Shown: in pieces, positions 10,520 to 22,699 of the stretch
Position numbering within the stretch: the first letter of the stretch is position 1
Layout: each line of letters starts with the position of its first letter
NCBI RefSeq assembly: GCF_003590095.1
Contig: NC_039505.1
Coordinates: 2,108,001 to 2,172,000, forward strand
Direction: 5' to 3'
From: Trichoplusia ni
Taxonomy: Eukaryota; Arthropoda; Insecta; Lepidoptera; Noctuidae
Length of the DNA: 64,000 nt
The notes under the pieces: model-generated
What the model saw: the letters and a program-made list of their open reading frames with translations, nothing else
Told to the model about the DNA's origin: nothing
Databases searched by the model: none
Position numbers and translations under genes: made by a program

Positions 10520-13500
10520 ATATTCAAGCAGGTTCAGTACAGAACATCAGCCCCCCAGGACTAACTATGTATATTTAGCACTTTCAAATAACACGATTCA
10601 AGTATCAGTACATTCAGTTGGTTCTATGATTTATGAATGTGTTCAATGTCAAGCACTTCAGTTTTTAGGTGAAAAAATTAAAAATCATTTTAAAAATTGT
10701 TGTCATAATGGGAAGGTATACATAGACCCAGATAAAACATTAAAGCCAATTCCAGATATATTATTAGATTTATACGAAGGCAATACGTCTGATGCTAATT
10801 ATTGTAAAGCTAATATACGACAGTATAATTCAGTATTTGCAATGGCATCCATAAATTCAAACTTGAACACACTCCCTCCAGGATTTTTCACTTATACAAG
10901 GGTACAAGGGCAAGTGTGTATAAAAACTGGATCTTTGTTTCCGTTGCAAGGTCATAAACCACAATACAACCAATTGTATATAATTGAAGATAAAGCAGCA
11001 TTAAATGAACGATTATCTGATTCTAGAAATAACATATGTAGAAGCAATATAATGAGGTCTTTACAAAGAATGCTCAATGAATCCAATCCTTTTGTCAAAA
11101 TATACAAAAGAGTGGCTGCAATTTTAGCTGAAGAGGAGTTAAAAGCAGCCTCAGAAAATCGACCCAAATATTCGGTATCAATGCATTTTTGTAAACGTAA
11201 ATCTCTTGAGTTACGTCGGTATAACACACCATCAAATAATGAGGTAGCGGTCATCTTTGTAGGAGAAAACGGTGAACCTCCATTAAATATAGACTTCTTT
11301 GTACAAGAATATTCTCAACATTTAACTTCACTCAAATCAACCAGTCCCAATATTGACCCTTTAGCCTTTCCTTTACTTTTTCCTAATGGAGAACTCGGAT
11401 GGCATGAAAATCTTCAACACAGAGAAGAGAGTCGAACTGCTCGAAGCCGTCTTACAATGTTACAATTTTATCAGTTTAGACTTGCTGTTCGTAAAAAATT
11501 TAGCCCATTATTTTACGCCGAAAAACTTTTTCATGAATATTGTGTCGATTGAATCAAAAACAGCTCAGAGCTGACAATTATAACAATTTAATGGATAGCC
11601 TGTACAATAATGATAGAGAAATGGGTCAAGGCATTGGTAAAATGATAATATTGCCATCAACTTATGTGGGAAGTCCTAGGCATATGGTGCAAAATTATCA
11701 GGATTCCATGGCAATTGTATGCAAGTATGGTAAACCAGACTTATTTATAACTTTTACGTGCAATCCCAGTTGGCAGAAAATCTTAGATAATTTACAAGGC
11801 ACTAAAAAAGAACATAGACCCGATTTAATTGGCAGAATTCTTTAACTAAAATTGGAGGAACTTTTAGATGACATTACAAGGAAACATATTTTTGGAATAC
11901 CGAGTGCGTGGTTTTACACCATTGAATTTTAGAAACGTGGGCTTCCACATGCGCATATGCTTATTATTCTAAGAAATGAAGATAAACCAAGATAGTAGTA
12001 GATTACGTTAAAATTGTGTGTGCAGAAATACCTGATCCAGAAAAAGACCAGGAACTTTTTCAGACAGTGTCAAAAAACATGATCCATGGGCCATGTGGCC
12101 CTTTTTTTTTTGTTAAGGCGGCGGAATCCTCATGGACACCCACTCCCTCGGGGGAGGAAATGGTTAGCGTCAGACTTTTACTGACTAAACCTGAACCGCC
12201 GTGCTACGTCATCCGCGTTTTTGTGTCGGTGTATGGCAATGCGTTGCAATCCTTCATACACCGACCGCGGGGGACCATGTGGCCCTGGATATATGAATTC
12301 ACCCTGCATGAAAAATGATGGAACTGCCTCTAAATGTTCTAAAAACTACCCAAAGACATTTTGCGGAGAAACTAGAGATGGTACCCAAAATGGAGGTTAT
12401 GCTATAATGAGAAGAAGAGACGACGGACGAACAATAAAAAAGAAGGATTTCGAGTGTGATAACGGATGGGTACTACAATCCCTATCTATGTAAAAAAATT
12501 AATGCTCACATAAATGTGGAAATTTGTTCAAGTGTCAAAAGTGTGAAATATACAAAATGAGTCACACAATTATACCAACAAACTGTCGCATTTACAGATC
12601 AGAATGTTCATGAAGCAGCAGCTAGATCAGCTGAAAAATCAACATTATTAGCATTTTTTGAACTAAACAGAACAGAAGAAAGTGCTCGACAATATCTTTA
12701 ACCTGAAATTCCGACACGTTTCAGATTTATCCATGGACAGTGGCAACCACGAATATCTCAGTCACCGGCTGATAAAGTAATTGCAAGAATGTATAATTAT
12801 TCCTTTTCTGATCGGGAACGATATTATCTCCGGCTATTACTTCTTCACGTCAAAGGGCCAACTTTCTTCAGAGATGTTAGAACTTATGAAAATATTATTT
12901 ACAACTCATTTCGAGAATCTGCTCAAGCATGAGGGCTCCTTTTTGACGATCAAGAATGGGAAAGATGTTTGAATGAAGCAATTGATTTTAAACTTCCTCG
13001 GCAATTACGACAGCTGTTTGCGGTTTTTTGCGTATTTTGTGAAGTAACTGATCCTAATGCTCTTTGGGAAAAGTTTGCATCACATTTTATCGAAGACTTT
13101 ACAAGATCACGCCCTGAAATATTATCCAAACAGTTGGCTTTACAAGAAATTGATGAAACATTGAAACTCCATGGAAAGAGACTAACAGGTTTCGGACTTC
13201 CGGAACCAGATATTGGTGAAAATAATGTTTTCTTATCTGATCCCGTTTATGACTGTGAAATTGAAAAAGCAAATGGCTATGAAAAATACCAAAAATTGAA
13301 CACCGAACAAAATGTGTGGTCGATACAATACTAAACGCTGTGAATAATCCCACAGAGAGAAAGCTGTTTTACCTTGACGGCCCAGGAGGAACTGGAAAGA
13401 CTTTCGTATTTACAACTATTTTACATATTTTAAGACCTGGAAATAAAATTTGCCTACCCATAGCGTTTTCCGGTATTGCAGCAACTCTGTTAGATGGTGG

Positions 13501-14595
13501 TAGAACAGCTCACTCGCGATTCAAAATTCCAATTAATTCAGATGTAAATTCTACGTCTCATATGTCGTTAGGGTCACCAGCAGCTAATTTATTGAAGGAA
13601 ACTCATTTAATCATTTGGGATGAAGCACCCATGACTACATGTCATGATATTGTTGTAGTTGATGAAATGAAAAATAAATTTCCTTTTGGAGGCAAAACTT
13701 TGATATTCGCAGGAGATTTTCGTCAGATTTTACCAGTTGTAGTTAATGGGCCACGAAATGATATTATAAAAGCTTCAATTAAGCAATTTTCAATGTGGCC
13801 AAACTTTACTCAACTCCAATTGGCTCATAATATGAGAGCGCACGATGATTTAGAGTTTGCTCAATGGATATTAAAGGTAGGCGATGGATCAGCTAATGAA
13901 GATGATGACGACCACATTGAACTGCCTCAACGATGCATTGTGGATAATTCCATATTTTTGGTGTTTCCCTGAACACAAATGATTATAAAAGTTATTCAAT
14001 GAAAGCTATCCTTACTCACAAAAACGATGATTGTTTTCAATTGAACGACCAAGTTGTCGAAAAAATCCCCGGCCTGCTTAAAATTTATGAAAGTTCTGAC
14101 GCTGTGGTTGAGGACGACCATAATGATGTTTTAAACTATCCCGTAGAATTTCTAAATACTATAACGCCTGCAGGACTACCACCACACATTCTAAAATTAA
14201 AAGTAATGCTTTTGAGAAATGTAAACCCGACTGATGGGTTGTGCAATGGAATCCGTCTTATTGTTAGAGCGTTAGCTTCACGTGTCATTGATGCCGAAAT
14301 TATATGTGGTAGCCATGTGGGAACCAGAGTTTTTATTCCTCGAATTCGTCTCCAGCCATCTAACAGTCAACTGCCTTTTAAATTTTGTCGGCTTCAGATT
14401 CCCATTCGCATAGCGTTCGCTATGACAATCAACAAATGTCAGGGACAAACTTTCGACAAAATCGGTATATTTTTACCTAATCCTGTGTTCACCCATGGAC
14501 AGCTCTATGTTGCCTTCTCTCGAGTTCGAAGATTCGATGATGTAAAAATTCAAATTATCAATACCACTGAACAAGGCTTGAAAGGTGATAAATAA
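10491..14595 (+). pseudogene. Helitron family B Rep-helicase, degraded
   Basis: Second Helitron lineage, clearly diverged from copy 1. It begins MAGRPPKKRK. The N-terminal region and the segment …YNTPSNNEVAVIF are open to 11552; pieces then continue at 11540-11845, about 11850-12100, 12286-12493, 12969-13334, 13316-13972 and 13999-14595. The HUH motif GLPHAH is still present near 11940 but follows an in-frame TAG. The tyrosine region near 12540 is damaged. Helicase motifs remain: GPGGTGKTF near 13385, WDEAPM, GDFRQILP, NKCQGQTF and YVAFSR. At least five shifts or stops and one SINE insertion break it. Its 3' CTAG end was not found, so the element limits stay open. Confidence 0.85.
12102..12274 (-). 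mobile_element. SINE with 11-bp target duplication
   Basis: A 173-bp insert in the Helitron B Rep region. The left edge is a run of ten T, so the element lies on the minus strand with a poly-A tail. Perfect direct repeats CCATGTGGCCC flank it at 12091-12101 and 12275-12285. Removing the insert and one repeat rejoins the Helitron reading. The tail and duplication are the marks of LINE-driven retroposition. No clear tRNA-type promoter was read. Confidence 0.82.
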
Positions 14596-15087
14596 TTATC
14601 GAAAAATGTTATATATAGAGAAATTTTGTCATAATCAACTTGTGATGTATAATAGAGAATATTTTTTTATAAGTACCTTTGCCAAATTCTCGGATAAGTA
14701 CTCATTGTAAAATTACAGTTTACATACTTCCTAATATTATTCTTGATTTAGCCAATTTGGATAAAAACCACAACTTCATTTTTTATTTTTAAAATTAGTA
14801 AGTACTTATCTACCTGTCATAGTAGAGAAAAAGACTGAGTGCTTAAAACAAAGAGGTTTACACAGAGTAAACCTTAAAAATGATATGTTTTGTTAATTTG
14901 TGTTAGTTTGTTTTGAATGTTAATTTGAAATAAAAATAATTTGTGTAAAAACTTTTGGAGTTTTTATTTATTATATTTATTAAACATAACGAACGAAGCT
15001 ATACATATCTATGCCTTGCTTATTCCTTTAATATTCCTTGAGAACCGATGACTACAGAAATTTCTACCTACATTTTACCACAATCGC
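14596..15087. other. AT-rich DNA between Helitron B and a LINE
   Basis: Probably the Helitron B 3' tail followed by the LINE leader. No CTAG terminus with a GC-rich hairpin was found. Nothing else recognised. Confidence 0.4.
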
Positions 15088-15347
15088 ATGGATATAGAAA
15101 TAAGGTACTATTTAATTTGTATTATATACATATTGTTTTTCTCAGATACACTCATACACAAATTTTCCACTAACCGCTCAACACAAACACATAACATAGA
15201 AAATTCTCATTCGTTCAGTCGGCATATAACATATTTTTTAAAAACAGACACATACCCTTGCATATATATACCCCACGAGGTTAACATCAACTCGCAGATT
15301 TGCGATAATAAACACATACCCAGCATTCAAAACTTAATGAACTCAAA

Positions 15348-15392
15348 ATTATACACTAACATAACCCAGACGGGGTTATGTTAGTGTATAAT
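15348..15392. other. Perfect 20-bp hairpin
   Basis: The arm at 15348-15367 is exactly complementary to 15373-15392, with a 5-base loop (agacg). It ends the short frame at 15088-15384 and lies about 140 bp before the LINE endonuclease frame. The perfect match with so small a loop suggests a recent fold-back duplication. Confidence 0.85.
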
Positions 15393-15532
15393 CACTTTCA
15401 TTCTTACCGAATTAAAATGTCATTTATTAATATATCAGTTACTCAGATATAAAATAAATATTGTTAATGGGCCTAGTGATGATACTTACGACTATCTAGA
15501 TGTGACTTATATTCTATTAGAAAAAAGTTTTA

Positions 15533-18518
15533 ATGGATAACACACTGCAAACTGTGAACGATATAGACAACATAGAAATTGCATCATCCATTGCTTGTGA
15601 TTGCTCAAACCTGTCGGAACATATTTATATTAAAAAAAATGACTTGACTATTATCTCACAAAATATTAGGAGCATATATGCCAATTTTGATAACTTTATT
15701 GTCATGCTCTCTAGTTTCAAATTCGAAGCAGATTTAATAATACTAACAGAATGCAGATTAAATACCAACAAACCTATACCACAGATTCCAAATTATCATT
15801 CTCATGTTACAACGCGACAAATGAACCAAAATGATGGAATAGTTATTTATGTTAAAAAATCGCTAAAACCAAAAGTTCTTGAAATACAATTGTCTCAGGC
15901 ATCCTGTCTCCAGGTAGATATACTAAATAACACAGTCCTGGGTATTTACCGTTCCCCGTCGAACACGAATCATGACAAATTCCTTGACTCACTCACTTTA
16001 CACTTAGACACACTAGCGCCACAGAAAAATATAATAATAGCGGGAGATATTAATATTAATATTAGACCCAAAGACAGAGAAACATCTTTTGAGCAAAGAA
16101 ACCGGAATAACTACCTCAATATGTTATCGGCCTTTGGTATTTTACCTGGACACACACTACCCACTAGAGAACAAAACTGTTTGGACCACTTTATGTTACG
16201 TTTTCATAAAAAAAAGACATCTGCTTCGATTGCTATTCTCCAGACCACAATCACTGATCACTACACTACATTTTTAAAACTTTCTAAAATAAAAAATAGT
16301 GAAGTCACAAGCAAAACTGTTACTACTTTAAACTATGAACAAGCACTAAAATACCTACAGGAAAAAAATATCGCAGAGTTATTGTTTTGTCACGACCCAA
16401 ATCTTTTACCCGAACTACTTATTCAAAAACTGACCGATTGTATTATAAACAATACAATAACTAAAAACATCCCAAACAGTAAACGTATAATCAAGCCGTG
16501 GATAACCCAGGGAATAATGCGCTGCATTAAAAACCGAAACAAATTACAAAAAAATTCACGTGCTGACCCACATAATACAATTCTAAAAATTACGTACTGT
16601 CGTTACAGAAACTACTGCAATAATCTCATTAAAAAACTAAAAAAAAAGTACGAACGAGAACTAATTACTAAATCTGTTACAAATACTAAACTTTTATGGA
16701 AAAACATAAAATCGATAACCTATACAAATCAGCCTAAAAATCAAAGCATTGAGTTATTAAATATTAGACAATCTCCGATGGAATCTGTTAATTTTGTAAA
16801 TGATTATTTCGCGAATATTGGAAAACAATTAGCACAACAAATTGAAATTCAACCTAATAATAACGAAAATCCCTCTAATCACCAATGCCCTGTAAATACA
16901 CAAATTAATTCCTTTGTTCTCTTAGAAACTGACCACAAGGAAGTCGAAAAAACTTTATGAATTTGAAATCTTCCAGTGCTCCCGGATGGGACAGTATCTC
17001 AACTAGTTTCTTGAAGTATTGTAACGTAGTAGTCGTTCCCATCATTACTCACCTTTCTAACGTATGTTTTAGAACTGGAATTTTTCCAGCCCTACTAAAA
17101 AAATCCATCATAACTCCGGTACACAAGGGTGGGAGCAGAGACGATGTCAATAATTATAGACCTATATCAGTGTTACCAGCCTTATCTAAGATCATAGAAA
17201 AGTTAACTAATACGAGACTTGTAAATTACTTTAATAAATATAATATACTTTCTGATACACAATTTGGCTTTAGGCAAGGGGTATCCACTGAGGACGCAAT
17301 ATCTGCCCTTAGCTCGTTAGTAACCCAACATCTTGATACAGGAAAAAAGTGCCTAACAATATTCCTTGATCTTAAGAAGCTTTCGACACCGTTTCTGTTC
17401 CTATCCTTGTGGCAAAGCTTGAAAAAATGGGAATAAGGGGAACTCCGCTTAACTTTTTCAAAGATTACATAGCAAACAGAAAACAAAGAGTTAAGATTGG
17501 CGCGTATACCAGCGGAGACGCTGACATATCTTTTGGTGTACCACAAGGAAGCGTTCTAGGCCCTACATTATTTCTTGCGTATATAAACGATCTTTGTAGC
17601 CTTAAAGTTAATAATGCTAAAATCTTTGCCTATGCTGATGACACCGCTGTCGTGTTTTCCGGGAACAGCTGGGCCGATGTTAAACTTAAAGCAGAGGAGG
17701 GTATGAACCATATTGCTAAATGGTTAAACAATAATTTACTCACTTTAAATGCAACAAAAACTAACTATATATGTTTCTCCATCTCAAATCGTTCACAACC
17801 GGATGAAGCCTTTAAAATTAAAATACACTCCTGTAATAATGTTTCTAATAATAACTGTAACTGCCCTATAATTATGAAAGTATCACAGACAAAATATTTA
17901 GGTGTAGTAATCGATCAAAAATTAACATGGTATGATCATCTCGAACACGTCTCTGCAAGACTTAGGAAACTAGGCTGGATATTTAAATCTTTAAGACATA
18001 TTGTTCCAACAAATTATTATAGTGAAAACTCAAGCGCACATAGAAATATCCTTAATGAAATATATATTGCACTTGCGCAGTCTGTCTTGATTTACTGTAT
18101 CCCAGTCTGGGGCGGTGCAGGGAAATCAAAATTCATAAATGTAGAGCGCGCTCAACGATCCCTAATAAAAATAATGTACTTTAAAAAAAAAAGATATTCA
18201 ACTGAGAAGCTATATGAAATCAGTGGCCTGCTTACGGTTAGACAATTGTATATAATACACACTATTCTCAAAAAGCATAAATCAACTCCATATGATATAA
18301 ACATAATATCAAAAAGACGGAAAGACTTGATAACTACACTACCACACACTAATACAAAATTCGCTACTATGCAGTATAATAAACGATCTGCACAATTATA
18401 TAATAGGGTAAATAGAGTAATATACATATATCCTAAAAAACTACGTGAATGTAAAAAACATATAACCGACTGGATAAAACCACTTACATATAATGAAATT
18501 TCTTTAGACTTAATCTAG
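15533..18518 (+). pseudogene. LINE ORF2: endonuclease and reverse transcriptase, two shifts
   Basis: Target-primed reverse transcription enzyme. The first segment (15533-16960) is an apurinic-type endonuclease with SQNIRSI, LTECRLN (metal-binding Glu), GIYRSP, AGDININ and TDHY. The second (16957-17436) starts the reverse transcriptase: APGWDSI, NYRPISVLP, FGFRQG. The third (17409-18518) has VPQGSVLGP and the catalytic FAYADDT near 17630, then the thumb and C-terminal part. One base appears lost near 16957, where the frames overlap, and another near 17378, where the usual DLKKAFD motif reads DLKKLS. No RNase H domain follows. Clade is judged from wording only; CR1, Daphne and L2-type are all possible. 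Confidence 0.85.
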
Positions 18519-18905
18519 ACTTTCACACATTCACATATATTACACACACTCATATAACACACTGCTCACATATATCTGACACCATCATAACACTCTGACA
18601 TACACACAACACTCATACACACACATACAATGACACACACTAACACGCAACTAACGTAGTATAATGAAAGGCAAACAAAATATATAAATGTAAAAATAAT
18701 AAACATAAAAACGATACATTATAATGTAACCCACCATACATATAAGATTGTTAAATAAATGTATTTATTTTTAGATATGAAAGAGCGGCGTCTCCTAACA
18801 CAGGCATTACTTGCTTAAAGGGAGGCGCCTATCACAAATCAAGGTCATGTAAACTTTATGGTACTAAATAAAGCATTTTTGTATTTTTTGTATTTTTGTA
18901 TTTTG

Positions 18906-19039
18906 CAACTAGACGTGTATTATGAGTCAAATTTCACCCGAGCGAAGCCGGATTTTCCACTAGTATATTATATAAGTATGGATATAATTGTTGTTATTGT
19001 AAATGTCAGTACCATATTACCAATTAATATAAAGTTAGA
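18906..19039 (+). mobile_element. Possible Helitron-like 3' fragment
   Basis: Around 18938-18963 the sequence ACCCGAGCGAAGCCGG is followed shortly by ACTAGT. GAGCGAAGCCGG next to CTAG is typical of the 3' ends of another group of lepidopteran Helitron-like repeats. Only the end can be recognised; the remainder is plain AT-rich DNA. Confidence 0.3.
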
Positions 19040-19351
19040 CTAGTAGAATGTACTTGTCTCGGCTTGGAGTTGTCATGCTCACTCAAAAGTCTCGTTGGTG
19101 GCGGCAGGGGCATTGGATCGTTCGATTCCCTGTGATATGGTTGAGTTGAGCGGTTCCGGTGTGCGTGCTATGCTCGTGAACGGGCGCCGTCAATTGGGAC
19201 TGGTCAGCTCTTGGCTGTACAATTTATTGTTTGTGCGTCCTTCTTGGTTATTTTTTTTTTCTGTTTGTTTGCCGAATATTGGTTCTCATATAATGCAACC
19301 ATATTAATATTATAACCCAGATAATTATTGTGTGGCACTGAAAAAGAGTAA
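19040..19351 (+). mobile_element. LINE 3' tail, left part
   Basis: Non-coding sequence ending GTGTGGCACTGAAAAAGAG then TAACCATG. It continues, after the 26-kb nested insertion, with GAGTTTCTTGC at 45514. The 5' limit is uncertain and no coding part of this LINE is present. Confidence 0.5.
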
Positions 19352-19478
19352 CCATGTGTTTCGGCTGCGACCTACTGTTCCCTAATAGCAATAAGTTACA
19401 AATAATTTGAACTATTATTATAATAGTATCAGGCGCTACCTAATGACGGTGGTTGTAAAATTAATTAGAAAAATATCT

Positions 19479-20344
19479 TTGAAATGAAACGAATTTTACG
19501 GATTTTATCGCGGTTTAATTTTTGGTTTTAGTTCCCGACGTTTCGACACCTTTGCAGGTATCATGGTCACGGGCAGACTGAGATGGTGTTCGTCTTGACA
19601 GAAGATGTTGCTCGTTCTACCTTCATATTTTTAATTAATTATTTATGGTCCGACCTACGCAGTATGAGCTCACTGTGTCGTGATGTCTTGCAGCGCTGCT
19701 CTTGGGTTTAGCCTTGAGTTTTTGTATTATTGGGTCCCAAGTAGGTGATATCTTCCAGCCATCTTCTCTATTGAAATTAGGGTGTTTTTTAATCTCAATA
19801 GCCTCGCGAAACATCCTTGGTAGGAACTTGGATTCTTTAGCGAGGATCTGTGGTTGATCAAATCTAATATAATGGCTGGAGCCTTCAGCATGTTCAGCGA
19901 CTGCAGACTTCGTTGAGCGGCGGTGTTTGACGTCAGCGATGTGTTCCTCGCTAAAGAATCCAAGTTCCTACCAAGGATGTTTCGCGAGGCTATTGAGATT
20001 AAAAAACACCCTAATTTCAATAGAGAAGATGGCTGGAAGATATCACCTACTTGGGACCCAATAATACAAAAACTCAAGGCTAAACCCAAGAGCAGCGCTG
20101 CAAGACATCACGACACAGTGAGCTCATACTGCGTAGGTCGGACCATAAATAATTAATTAAAAATATGAAGGTAGAACGAGCAACATCTTCTGTCAAGACG
20201 AACACCGTCTCAGTCTGCCCGTGACCATGATACGTGCAAAGGTGTCGAAACGTCGGGAACTAAAACCAAAAATTAAACCGCGATAAAATCCGTAAAATTC
20301 GTTTCATTTCAATGTCTAACATTCGCGTAAACCTAAGAAACCAC
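19479..20344. mobile_element. Palindromic Penelope-like fragment
   Basis: An 866-bp insert flanked by perfect 13-bp direct repeats TAGAAAAATATCT (19466-19478 and 20345-20357). It is two opposed copies of a Penelope 3' end. The left arm (from 19480 to about 19845) is the reverse complement of the right arm (about 19953-20325), with roughly 100 bp of single-copy sequence between. Arm tips read TTGAAATGAAACG. Penelope elements are often found in tandem or inverted partial arrays with variable target duplications, which fits. Confidence 0.8.
19727..20089 (-). pseudogene. Penelope GIY-YIG endonuclease, C-terminal part
   Basis: Read on the minus strand through the loop and left arm in the proper frame, the sequence gives the Penelope endonuclease tail: SAVAEHA…, ILAKESKF, REAIEIKKHPNFNREDG. 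The right arm repeats the end of it on the plus strand (19923-20156). The reverse transcriptase and the GIY-YIG motif itself are absent. Confidence 0.75.
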
Positions 20345-20492
20345 TAGAAAAATATCTATCAGAACTCGCTCGCTGTCACCTACGTTCCGTCGAGAGCATT
20401 GTAGCTAAAAATTTTGTTCCTAATATACGTTGTAATTGGAGTAATCAGCCGTTTTATTCAAGAAAATAAGTCTCTGTCTTGTGTCTGAAAAA

Positions 20493-20510
20493 TTGGCGCC
20501 CCCGGGTGGG
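20493..20510 (+). other. BEL+ primer-binding site
   Basis: Three bases after the shared LTR end comes TTGGCGCCCCCGGGTGGG. A TGGCGCC start is the usual complement of a tRNA 3' end in LTR elements. Which tRNA cannot be told by eye. Confidence 0.6.
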
Positions 20511-21413
20511 CGCGGTACGAAATATACAAAATTTGTTCGCCGAACCTGCCCTTCGCTGCGAGTTCATCATGACCACATAAGGCCGAAACCCGTTGTGAAT
20601 CTACAGGAAGCAATCGTAAGCGGTCTGGAGCATTGATGCAGCTTAAGTATCGACCCAGAATTATTGAAGAACGCCAACAATAAGTTATATTCTCGCGGAT
20701 CGGACAACGGACCAACATAAGTTAAGTGCCCTTCCTTCCTCATTCTTACCAAATTTTACCATCAAATCTTATTTCTTGTCAGTTATCCTAAGTCCCGTCT
20801 GATTGTACTGGTGAATGTTTAAGAAATTCGCCTTCTACTTGTGCTTAATTTCAATTTATTGGTTGACCTTGCGCTTGCCCTGCACTAACGAGCTAGGCTG
20901 GCTGGCTAAATTATAACGACCTTATTTACATTTGTGAATGAATGTTTGAGTGTGAAGCATAAGTTATAATAATTATTATAAGCCAATTCGGTCAATTAAT
21001 CTTAATTTTAAGTTATTAACTACCTGTATTTCTTTTATAGAATACTCAATCTACCAACATAAGGTTTTTTTCTCACACTTTTCTAGAAAAGGTTAATTAG
21101 ATACGCTCAGTTATTGACATAACTCGCTGAAATTTCCAGATCTGTGAAACATCACGCCAGCAACCTTCGAGAGTAGAGGCAGAGTCTGGCATTTCAAGCT
21201 TCACGGCTTATTCCGGTTTCCTGGTCGGCAGGTGTCGTCGGTTTGAGAAGCGTGAGATTATTTCATTATATTAAATAAATATTATATTATGTAAAACATA
21301 AAAAATATACATAATATATATTTTTAGTTAACGCTGATACAAGGTTGGGCTATTCCGTTGGTAGCCTGTGATTATCACTCTTATTCCGTAATCCAACTTA
21401 ATCAGTTAAAATT
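20511..21413 (+). other. BEL+ leader region
   Basis: Non-coding leader between the primer-binding site and gag, of ordinary length for BEL/Pao. No further feature recognised. Confidence 0.5.
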
Positions 21414-22425
21414 ATGCAAGAAGTTGATTCTAAAACATTACGTGACTTATCTTTTCGGCGTAGCTTAATCAAAGGCCAAATTACCAAGCTTAAAAACTAT
21501 TTAGACAGAATATCACCGTCGGCAACTTTATCAAATGTGGAGATTGCTGAATTGACTATTAAGCTTGGTAAATTTGAGCAGTTATCAGCCAAGTTTGATG
21601 AGCTGCAAAGTCAAATTGAGGTCGTAAATAGTGGGAACCTGGCATCAGAGCTTGAGGAACGGGATAAAATCGAAGGTGATATGGTAAGTGCGATTGCCAT
21701 TGCCAAGGGTTTATTAGACAACTAGCTGTTGCCCGCGACTTCGTTCCCGTGGGTAGAAGATATAAGTTATGATTTTTACCTGCCCTGGTTTTTTCACATT
21801 TTCCATTGTATCTTCGCTCCTATTAGTCGCAGCGTGATGATTTATAGCCTAAAGCCTTCCTCGATGAATGGTCTATTCAACTCAAAAAGAATTTTTCAAT
21901 TTGGACCAGTAGTTCCAGAGATTAGCGCGTTCAAACAAACAAACAAACAAACTCTTCAGCTTTATATATTAGTATAGATTGCGCCTCACGTACTCAGGAC
22001 GCTAGAAATGAATCTAATGATTCTGGTATCAGGCTGCCGCGTATACAAATTTCAAAGTTTGATGGTGCGTATTTTAAATGGCTCGAATTCAGAAATACAT
22101 TTTTGAGTTTAGTTGACGGTAATAAACAAATAACCTCCATACATAAATTCCACTGCTTAATTGCATACCTGGAAGGGGAAGCGGCGCGAATAATTTCCAA
22201 TCTTGAAGTGTCTTCCGAAAACTATAAGGAGGCTTGGAAATTATTTTGTGATCGATACGATAATAAAAGACTCCTCGTAAATCATCATTTAAATTCACTG
22301 TTCAATATCCATCAATTTAATAAAGAGTCTGAAAAATCACTCAGGTTTTTAGTTGACCACGTTATCAAAAATTTAAGAGCGTTGTCCAGCTTGGGACAGC
22401 CAACTGAGCATTGGGACACACTCAT
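21414..22425 (+). pseudogene. BEL+ gag, first part
   Basis: Start MQEVDSK at 21414. An N-terminal coiled-coil region (KLKNYLDRI… to …LASELEERDKIEG) is followed by the gag-like domain of BEL elements (KFDGAYFKWLEF near 22060, then the FHCLIAYLEGEAARII and DRYDNKRLLVNHHL segments). A 257-bp Helitron-like element (21722-21978) interrupts it; with that left out the frame continues. The frame is cut again at 22425 by BEL- and resumes at 35560. Gag proteins of this family form the particle that packages the element's RNA. Confidence 0.87.
21722..21978 (-). mobile_element. Short Helitron-like element in BEL+ gag
   Basis: A 257-bp non-autonomous element on the minus strand. Its 3' end is CTAG at 21722-21725 preceded (minus strand) by CGGGCAACAG; its 5' end is TCTATACTAATATATAAAGC ending at 21978. 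It contains (GTTT)n near the 5' side. The base left of it is A and the base right of it is T, and removing it restores the gag frame exactly, with no duplication. This fixes both ends of the family. Confidence 0.92.
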
Positions 22426-22662
22426 TGTTGGCGATACTCAGATGTGGTAGAAATAAAATAGCGGACTGTAACTATTGTAGGTTCGTATATTGGGATAATA
22501 AGAACGCGCGCGTATGGTCCGTGTCGTATAAGCGAAATCAGTGAAAGGTCGCGGCGCGGGCGGCGGCAACTCGCGGCGCCTCGTCCCCCGCTCCCCGCAA
22601 GCCGATGTCTTGCTCCGGTCGTCGCAGTAGCTCACGGTGCAATGTACGTTTTGTCACCAACA
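22426..22662 (-). repeat. BEL- 3' LTR (237 bp)
   Basis: Runs TGTTGG to CCAACA on the plus strand. It serves as an empty-site control for the Mutator element, because it still holds the uncut sequence around AGCGAAATC at 22531-22539. Confidence 0.9.
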
Positions 22663-22699
22663 TACTCCCCGGGTTGAAGGAAGCAGGAAGGCTGCTGGT

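Larger units (their letters stand above)
15088..18905 (+). mobile_element. CR1-group LINE
   Basis: Non-LTR retrotransposon with endonuclease and reverse transcriptase. The 3' end is taken at the short repeats of TTTTTGTATT (about 18873-18905) just after AATAAAGC, the kind of simple-repeat tail that CR1-group elements have instead of poly-A. The 5' limit is arbitrary: a short frame at 15088-15384 could be an ORF1 remnant but shows no domain. 18533-18660 is ACAC-rich 3' sequence. Confidence 0.7.
19357..20489 (+). repeat. BEL+ 5' LTR, split by Penelope insert
   Basis: The LTR reads from 19357 to 19478 and resumes at 20358. It matches the 3' LTR (45249-45502) up to the shared ending GTGTCTGAA. 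The 3' LTR carries six further bases, TAGACA, before the target duplication, which this copy lacks. Confidence 0.85.

Noticed and set aside
15088..15384. 98-residue frame as a host gene
   Set aside because: AT-rich composition, no motif, and its end is made by the hairpin arm at 15348; at best a LINE ORF1 remnant.
22438..22635. Frames in both strands across the GC-rich LTR part
   Set aside because: They lie within the LTR, which also exists at 35432-35554, and have no protein likeness.
22426..22662. Solo LTR
   Set aside because: Its left flank CTCAT matches the right flank of the LTR at 35554 and not its own right flank, and a minus-strand pol follows. It is the 3' LTR of a full element.
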